From contig JAUJYZ010001339.1 of assembly GCA_033675265.1 (NCBI GenBank), forward strand, positions 1 through 64,000: a stretch of 64,000 nucleotides of DNA. The letters run 5' to 3'. The translations under genes were made by a program, and so were the position numbers. Below the pieces are notes generated by a model that worked only from the letters and a program-made list of their open reading frames with translations, did not search any database and was not told where the DNA came from. The stretch is from Actinostola sp. cb2023 (Eukaryota > Cnidaria > Anthozoa > Actiniaria > Actinostolidae). Positions 59,328 through 64,000 of this stretch are shown here, piece by piece (the stretch's first letter is position 1; every line of letters starts with the position of its first letter).

Positions 59328-59338
59328 TATGCTGATTA

Positions 59339-59439
59339 GAGTGATGGCACTTAACCCGTGAAACAAAATCTAATAGTTAGTAAATGTAACTAATATCTAC
59401 TTGGCTAATATCTGTATCACGGGTTAAGTGCCATCACTC
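59339..59439. mobile_element. Short MITE with GAGTGATGGCACTTAACCCG ends
   Basis: 101 bp, near-perfect inverse ends and TA at the left border. It shares the GAGTGAT tip with M2, so the two may use the same transposase. Eleven bases from M2 copy 2. Confidence 0.8.
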
Positions 59440-59565
59440 TGTATTGTCTTCTATTCAGTTTAAATCATTGCATGCTTTTAGTGTTTGTACTCCATTTTAG
59501 TACTTTTCGTATTAGTGAAAGAAAACAAATATATTAAAACTGAATACTAATATAATTCCCCCACT

Positions 59566-60174
59566 TCATTCACCACTAGCCAGTTCTCCAAGTACATTCA
59601 GAAATTCTCTTTCAGTCTCATCTTGTCGATAAACGTTTTGCAAAAGCACAGTGTGAGGGAAAACTTCCTTCCACACTTCACTTTCAAAGCAATATTTCGC
59701 TTCGTCAATGTCGTTCTTCACTGGAGGTAACTGATAAAAATCCCCAACCCCAATTACCTGCATACCTCCAAATACGAGATTATTTCCCCTTGTTTTCTAG
59801 GCTAACGTGTGAATGGTCTCCCAGGTCTTCATGCTACACTGAGATATCTCGTCGATTATCAATATCTCAGTTGAACGCCATCTTTGCAAACACTCGGTGT
59901 TGTTCATGACCGACGAGACCAACGCATCAATGTTCCTTCGTCCATTTCGAAGCCCAGCAAATGAATGTAACGTCTTAGCGTTCTCGTAAAGCGTACAAGC
60001 CATACCAGTTGTACAAGTGACAACAATGGCCTTCGTCTTCTCCATCAACTTGACAATGTGTTTGACGATGAATGTCTTACCTGTACCGGCTTTGCCACTG
60101 ATAAATAAGTTGTGGCCACACATTACTCGATCCAAGACTCTCCTTTGCTCTGCATTTAAAACTATTTCGGTCAT
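59566..60174 (-). pseudogene. PIF1-like helicase, N-terminal half
   Basis: Minus strand. I take ATG 60174 (MTEIVLNAEQRRVLDRV), the usual PIF1 opening; an upstream ATG at 60324 adds an unmatched leader. Motifs in order: GKAGTGKTF (Walker A), CTTGMACTL (motif Ia), TLHSFAG, LIIDEISQ (Walker B), then VIGVGDFYQLPPV (motif III) and a final YRQ. One in-frame TAG between Walker B and motif III (59803-59805) breaks it. The frame ends at a stop after ELASGE, so motifs IV-VI of the helicase C half are missing. PIF1-type helicases unwind DNA 5'-3'; here it lies inside a transposon, which is unusual. Its start lies about 180 bases inside the right inverted repeat. Confidence 0.9.
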
Positions 60175-60354
60175 TTTTGATTGTTTTGATAAATTATGAG
60201 GCTTGTTTAATAATACACTTTCAACAGTATATGTATTTACTAGCTTGTGTCTTTGTGACATAAACCAAAATGGCGTATACAGTAATGACGTGACCTGACG
60301 TAACCTGACGTAACAAGACGTCATGTTTAGATACCGAGCGCTGGCCGATTTCCT

Positions 60355-60787
60355 CTCGAAGGCAAAATCCCGACTACTTCACGGAAAAGTGCACCATGTA
60401 CTTGAGCCGCACATCGGTCCATGACGCTCAAAATTTCAAAAATTAGTTTATCAGCGTACGTTGAAGTTAGACGACTGACACTTACAAAGTGTTTCGAGAA
60501 TACGGTAAAGTTTAGTTATTCGAAGAAAAATTGAATTTTCACATCACATTGACAAAATTAGGGTCAAAAACGTATTTGTCACGTGACCTAGTTTCATACC
60601 TTGTATAAATATACACATTTGCTGCGGGCGCATCCCGCAGGAGGCACAGGAAGCCCAACATAGGACATTACTCAGCACAGGGAACCCAACATATGTATTG
60701 CGCGCGCGCTCTACCACAGGAAGCCCATCAAAAAAAATTTTTTTGAATTATTTAGTAGCCTCAAAAGCAATGGTTGGGCTGCCTGTG
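60355..60787 (-). repeat. Right terminal inverted repeat
   Basis: Inverse of the left repeat with an extra ~120-bp block (about 60425-60585). The shared parts are GTAGTCGGGATTTTGCCTTC, CACTTTTCCGTGAAG, GCGGCTCAAGTACATGGTGC, then the CACAGGAAGCCCAACATAGG array and the tip. Arms of unequal length suggest indels after insertion. Confidence 0.85.
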
Positions 60788-61130
60788 CTGTGGTAAGAAA
60801 CTGATTGAAGTCAAATCCATATTCTCAAAGAAAAATCTACAGCCATCTGTAGCTGCGGCAGATAAATTAGAAGAAAATGCAGTAAATAAGAAGCCAACAC
60901 TTAAAGAAAATACATCCTGGTATTATCAAATTCAATGCCAAATGGCTGTTACAAAAGTTCATAAAACAGACCTTGTCATTTACACAAATAAGGGTATAAT
61001 GATTATTCCAGTTGAATTCAATTTAACCCGATGGGAAAATATTTATTCTAAGCTGAAAGACTTCTACTTCAAAGCAATGGTTCCTGAAATTTTGTTTGGC
61101 CACATAAGGATGGCAATACAGGCACAATAG

Positions 61131-61667
61131 ATTAGGCTACAATTTATATAATGTAATTACATGCATGTATTATTATCATATTATTATATAATTATCGATG
61201 AAATATCTATATTTCTCTCCTTCGAAAAATTGATACATCTTTCAAGTGCACTGAGTATCCGAATCCTTCAATTTGATTGGTTCGCTGCGCTTTTTACCGG
61301 TCCGTATAGTGAAAAACTGTGCCCGAGGTCTTGAAAGTGCTGACCAAGGCCGAATCGGTAAATAACCTATATATCTTCACATATGAAGATATAATATCGT
61401 AAAGTAAAAATTATTTCAACACAAAAAAAAATGTTTCATCGATAATTATATAATAAACAGAATATTACATGGTCGCTTGGAGATAAAATGTGTATCTCTG
61501 CGTGCCCATGTAATATCCTCTATTTCTTAATAATTCATGAGGAAAACACAATAGAAATCATAACCACATAGCAGAGCTAGTATTTCTGATACAAAATCAT
61601 CTTCATTTGCATAGACTTATAATTTAACTTTGATTAATTTCTCGGGCAAATAATAATAATAATATTA
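61131..61667. other. No gene; MITE debris
   Basis: GAATATTACATGG at 61461 and CCATGTAATATCCTC at 61505 are inverse ends around TCGCTTGGAGATAAAATGTG. CAATTTGATTGGTTCGCTGCG at 61267 resembles the CTGATTGG word family. Confidence 0.5.
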
Positions 61668-61836
61668 TCTTACTGGTATCTTGAAAATTATAGTAGAACA
61701 TGATTTTATACTGTCATTTGTGGATCAGTGATAAGTCCGATACAATATTAGTATCCGTGTTGTATGAGATCTACAATCACAAGCCGAAATGTATCAAAAC
61801 TTGTTCTACTATATAATTTTCAAGATACCAGTAAGT
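61668..61836. mobile_element. Palindromic MITE
   Basis: TTACTGGTATCTTGAAAATT ATAGTAGAACA and inverse flank a loop of about 90 bases. Confidence 0.85.
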
Positions 61837-62287
61837 TTGGCTGAGAAAATCAAAGATTTAGTCTACGCGTACAATTACAGAGCATTAGTTTTTGATTGAC
61901 ACAATTCCCCAGAATTCAGAGGGATTTTGTGTGCAGCGTATGTCACGCTCTCCGTATATCTCTTCAGAGATTTCAGTTCGATTGACTTTGAAGAAACGGA
62001 AAATGCCACCTTCAAACCTCTTTATTTGTGCTTGAATTGCCAGCTTATTCATTCCTTACATATTCGTCTTTGATATTCCGTTGGTAGGTTTTTGATTTGT
62101 ATTTTAACAATGCAGTAAACTGAAGCAAAAATGTATCAAAATCATGCTGTTTTTCGCCTAAACAAGACTCGCCTCATCTGCATATGTGAAACAATGACCT
62201 TTTGTATAACATAAGTTTGATATGCTAATTTCACTCTTACCGGTCAAAAACCCGGGCAAAAACCATCACAAATAACTTGAACTCTTT

Positions 62288-62355
62288 GCTAAAGTACTGC
62301 GGGACGCGCACAGGGATCCCAACATCATACATTTCTATGCACAGGGAACCCAACT
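62288..62355 (-). repeat. Solo P-type subterminal fragment
   Basis: Inverse of CTGTGCATAGAAATGTATGA TGTTGGG plus GCGTCCCGC, as at 50890-50935. Two CACAGGGA[AT]CCCAAC words are present. Confidence 0.7.
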
Positions 62356-62577
62356 AGTGCGAAGTCAAATTCAATTCTTGGAAAAGCGTTTCGTTGTAAA
62401 TGAATTCGCAGTATTTGACTTGATGCAGACTCGTTCCCAGTCGTTACTTACCGAATAACGGAACGGAAAACCGGACCGGAAAGAAACCGGAAAGCGCGCA
62501 AAGGCGCTTGGGAAGGTGGGGCGCAAAGGCGCACGGGAAGGAGGGAGAAAAAGTAACGACTGGCAGATAACAAATTC

Positions 62578-62588
62578 AAGATGGCGGC
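62578..62588 (+). promoter_or_regulatory. YY1-like motif over the start codon
   Basis: AAGATGGCGGC is the vertebrate YY1 consensus and overlaps the ATG at 62581. A GC-rich stretch (62460-62540) and no TATA box precede it. Whether YY1 exists and binds in this species is inferred. Confidence 0.35.
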
Positions 62589-63225
62589 GAGTTTTAGCGC
62601 CAAATATTTATCTGTCGAAGAAAGACCGTTTCATCGTGCTTTTTTAGCAAAAAACCTTCCCTGTCCGCATGACAAATGTAGTGAAAGTCTGTGTAGTTAT
62701 TCTCGAGATGGAATTGACCACCATTACAGGACTATTCACAACTGAAGCACCTATCAGTATCAGTCAAAGGGATATCAGCAAGGCCCAAGCTATATTGTTG
62801 GAGAAACATTCGGAAGAAACTCTTTTGTGTTTGAAAAGGCTTTGATGATGAATATAAATCAAAGGTATTTCATGTTATTCGTACGTGATGTGTTAATTTC
62901 AGAAGTCGTAGGAATTCAAAACACATACCGTTATCAATTTTTCATATTTTTCCAGACGAGTGATCATGAAGGCGAATTCAAAGTAGAACACAAAGGGTTT
63001 TCCCTCACAATTTATTGCAACAGTGCGAGCAGTGCACAAGAAGCCGCAAAACAGCTTGGTGTATATCTATACCATAAAGGATGTTTGTCTCCATATGAGA
63101 AAGGAAGTGCCTCACAAGTAATTACCGTGAACTCTTTGTCTATTAATGCGAAATTCAATTCGTGGTTTCACATGAAATCAAGTGGTGAAGTCGAGATTAT
63201 TGTGGAATCTTTTTATGTGAAAGTG
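62581..63225 (+). CDS. Unrecognised gene, 5' part, with in-frame TGA at codon 55
   Basis: Exon 1 runs 62581-62880, intron 62881-62955 (GTACGT...TTTCCAG, 75 bp), exon 2 62956-63225 (90 codons), then GTAAGT. All junctions keep phase 0. The start MAASFSAKYLSVEERPFHRA leads to a Cys/His cluster (CPHDKCSESLCSYS... HH...H, residues 33-53), zinc-finger-like. Codon 55 is TGA (62743-62745), but the frame stays open on both sides, with no other stop over 190 codons. It is either a premature stop, a sequence error or recoding. Exon 2 (FKVEHKGFSLTIYC ... HMKSSGEVEIIVESFYVKV) has no domain I know. It lies 1.45 kb after the YqaJ gene, same strand, and continues beyond 63225. Confidence 0.55.
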
Positions 63226-64000
63226 GTAAGTAAAGTCTGAAGTAAGCTTATGTTGAATAATTTAAGTCAAATGAACAAGATTACGAAGTACACCTACATG
63301 TATAAACTGATTTAATGTCTGCTACTATAAATGCATTTCACATTGCCCAATAATACCTGGGAATAATACTATAATGAAGAGAAACTAATAAGCTTACTAT
63401 TAAATACTAATCAATGAGTGTAAGCATAGAACCAAAGTGCACATTACCAGTAAGTAAATTCTTGTTAGTGTATGTGGAGCACACTTGGTAAATTTATTTT
63501 TATCAAGAAGCTTGGGTTCAACTCCCAAACAAGTATACATATACATAGGTAATTGTGCACTCCAGGTTTAATGAGATACTATTAGAAATACTGACCCAGA
63601 GGGGGTCACAAAAGATCAATAATCTTTCAGTATTTTATAATAATAGAGATTTAACAAATCCTGGTGACCACCCTTACATAACTAACCAACACTTATTAAC
63701 CAGTCCTTGTAAACTGCATGAGTGCAATTTGAGCCTTAATGTAAAGCGCATTGACGACATTACAACTCTATCTAACTAACAAACAAGAAAACCTCGGAGT
63801 TAATCAGCAGGAGTTGATGTCTTAATACATGCAATAATTTTATTTACCATGTGTTCACTCACAGGACAATAATAATAATTATTATAATAATATGGACTAA
63901 CTCTTCAGTATTACTACTGTTTGTAAGTTAACTTTGCCACATGCTTTTGATGGATGACTGCAATAAAGAAGTTAAACTTCTCCTTTTATTTACATTAGAG
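63226..64000. other. Presumed intron or intergenic sequence; nothing recognised
   Basis: Starts with a good donor (GTAAGTAAAG). No acceptor with an open exon is convincing before the window end. AT-rich, with a short AATAATAATT tract at 63868. Confidence 0.4.

Larger units (their letters stand above)
58054..59565. other. Central spacer of the transposon with MITE insertions
   Basis: No remaining transposase exon is recognised. AACGCGCGCTCTGATTGGTTAG at 58423 is a MITE word. 59010-59096 is a foldback (GGGTTAATGCTAACCCAGGG and inverse). AT-rich sequence with AACAAGAAATAATA repeats lies at 58840-58890. Confidence 0.6.
56095..60787. mobile_element. P-type DNA transposon with convergent transposase and PIF1 helicase
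   Basis: 4,693 bp bounded by inverse ends CACAGGCAGCCCAACCATTG. The target CTGTGGT is duplicated at 56088-56094 and 60788-60794. Removing the element and one duplicate restores the YqaJ reading frame exactly. A 7-8 bp duplication and the RNase H-like transposase inside fit the P superfamily. It holds an RFX-like/P-type transposase (plus strand) and a PIF1-like helicase (minus strand), arranged tail to tail, and several younger MITEs between them. The transposase is truncated and frameshifted and the helicase has a stop, so this copy is no longer autonomous. Confidence 0.9.
54571..61130 (+). pseudogene. SWIM zinc finger + YqaJ-type nuclease gene, split by a transposon
   Basis: Segments 54571-55125, 55206-56094 and 60795-61130 together give about 590 residues. 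ATG 54571 (ATGGCGGG) opens MAGVDEFSNKKVPQLQDF, a SAP-like start. One extra T in a 7-T run (54624-54631) shifts the frame, after which KRGIQHSNKRRNELLELC follows. An 80-bp GT-AG intron (55126-55205) interrupts the SWIM motif (CTC...CRH, about residues 180-190). The YqaJ/PD-(D/E)XK core is near 377-540: W..HRAGRLTASN, ASPDG (Asp), EVKS (Glu, Lys) and YYQIQCQMAV (Gln). Nucleases of this family resemble phage exonucleases; the animal role is unknown. A 4,693-bp element plus a 7-bp duplication splits the Gly-Lys junction just before EVKS, so the catalytic core is interrupted. Confidence 0.9.

Noticed and set aside
60175..60324. N-terminal extension of the PIF1 helicase
   Set aside because: The leader matches no PIF1 segment and runs toward the terminal repeat; ATG 60174 gives the usual family start.

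Overview
The window is eukaryotic and almost certainly from a non-vertebrate animal. It has short GT-AG introns of 67 to 80 bases, dense DNA-transposon debris, and gene families (SWIM/YqaJ nuclease, P-type transposase, PIF1 and RecQ-like helicases, BEL/Pao and Ty3 retrotransposons) that are multi-copy in sponges, cnidarians and some other invertebrates. I cannot name the species. There is no bacterial operon structure, CRISPR array, rRNA or recognisable tRNA.

Layout. 1-2285: two tandem copies of a hairpin-capped repeat family (called HCR here: head palindrome ACGCTCAATGAGCGT, tail hairpin ACTCGGGC...GCCCGAGT). 2286-18000: MITEs, one Harbinger-like element with a TTA duplication, BEL/Pao debris, a decayed RecQ-like helicase and a block of direct repeats. 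18045-19202: the best candidate host gene, an apparently intronless type I membrane protein with 21 copies of a six-residue repeat. 19203-28460: nested inverted-repeat elements and a second BEL/Pao fragment. 28805-31303: two large minisatellites (28-bp and 54-bp units). 31493-38270: MITEs, segmental repeats and foldbacks. 38270-46862: partial transposon-related genes (a Cys-rich family fragment, a Crypton-like fragment, a Ty3 integrase). 47253-52062: HCR copies in both orientations, one with a long AAT tract. 53258-64000: the most informative stretch.

At 54571-61130 lies a SWIM zinc finger plus YqaJ-type nuclease gene. A 4.7-kb element (56095-60787) with long terminal inverted repeats and a 7-bp target duplication splits it. 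The element carries two convergent genes: an RFX-like-domain/P-type transposase on the plus strand starting just inside the left repeat, and a PIF1-like helicase on the minus strand starting just inside the right repeat. Both are damaged. An unrecognised multi-exon gene starts at 62581.

Most coding regions are broken by single frameshifts or stops. The window therefore reads as a layered fossil record in which insertions within insertions can be ordered in time, and several empty sites are visible as second copies in the same window.
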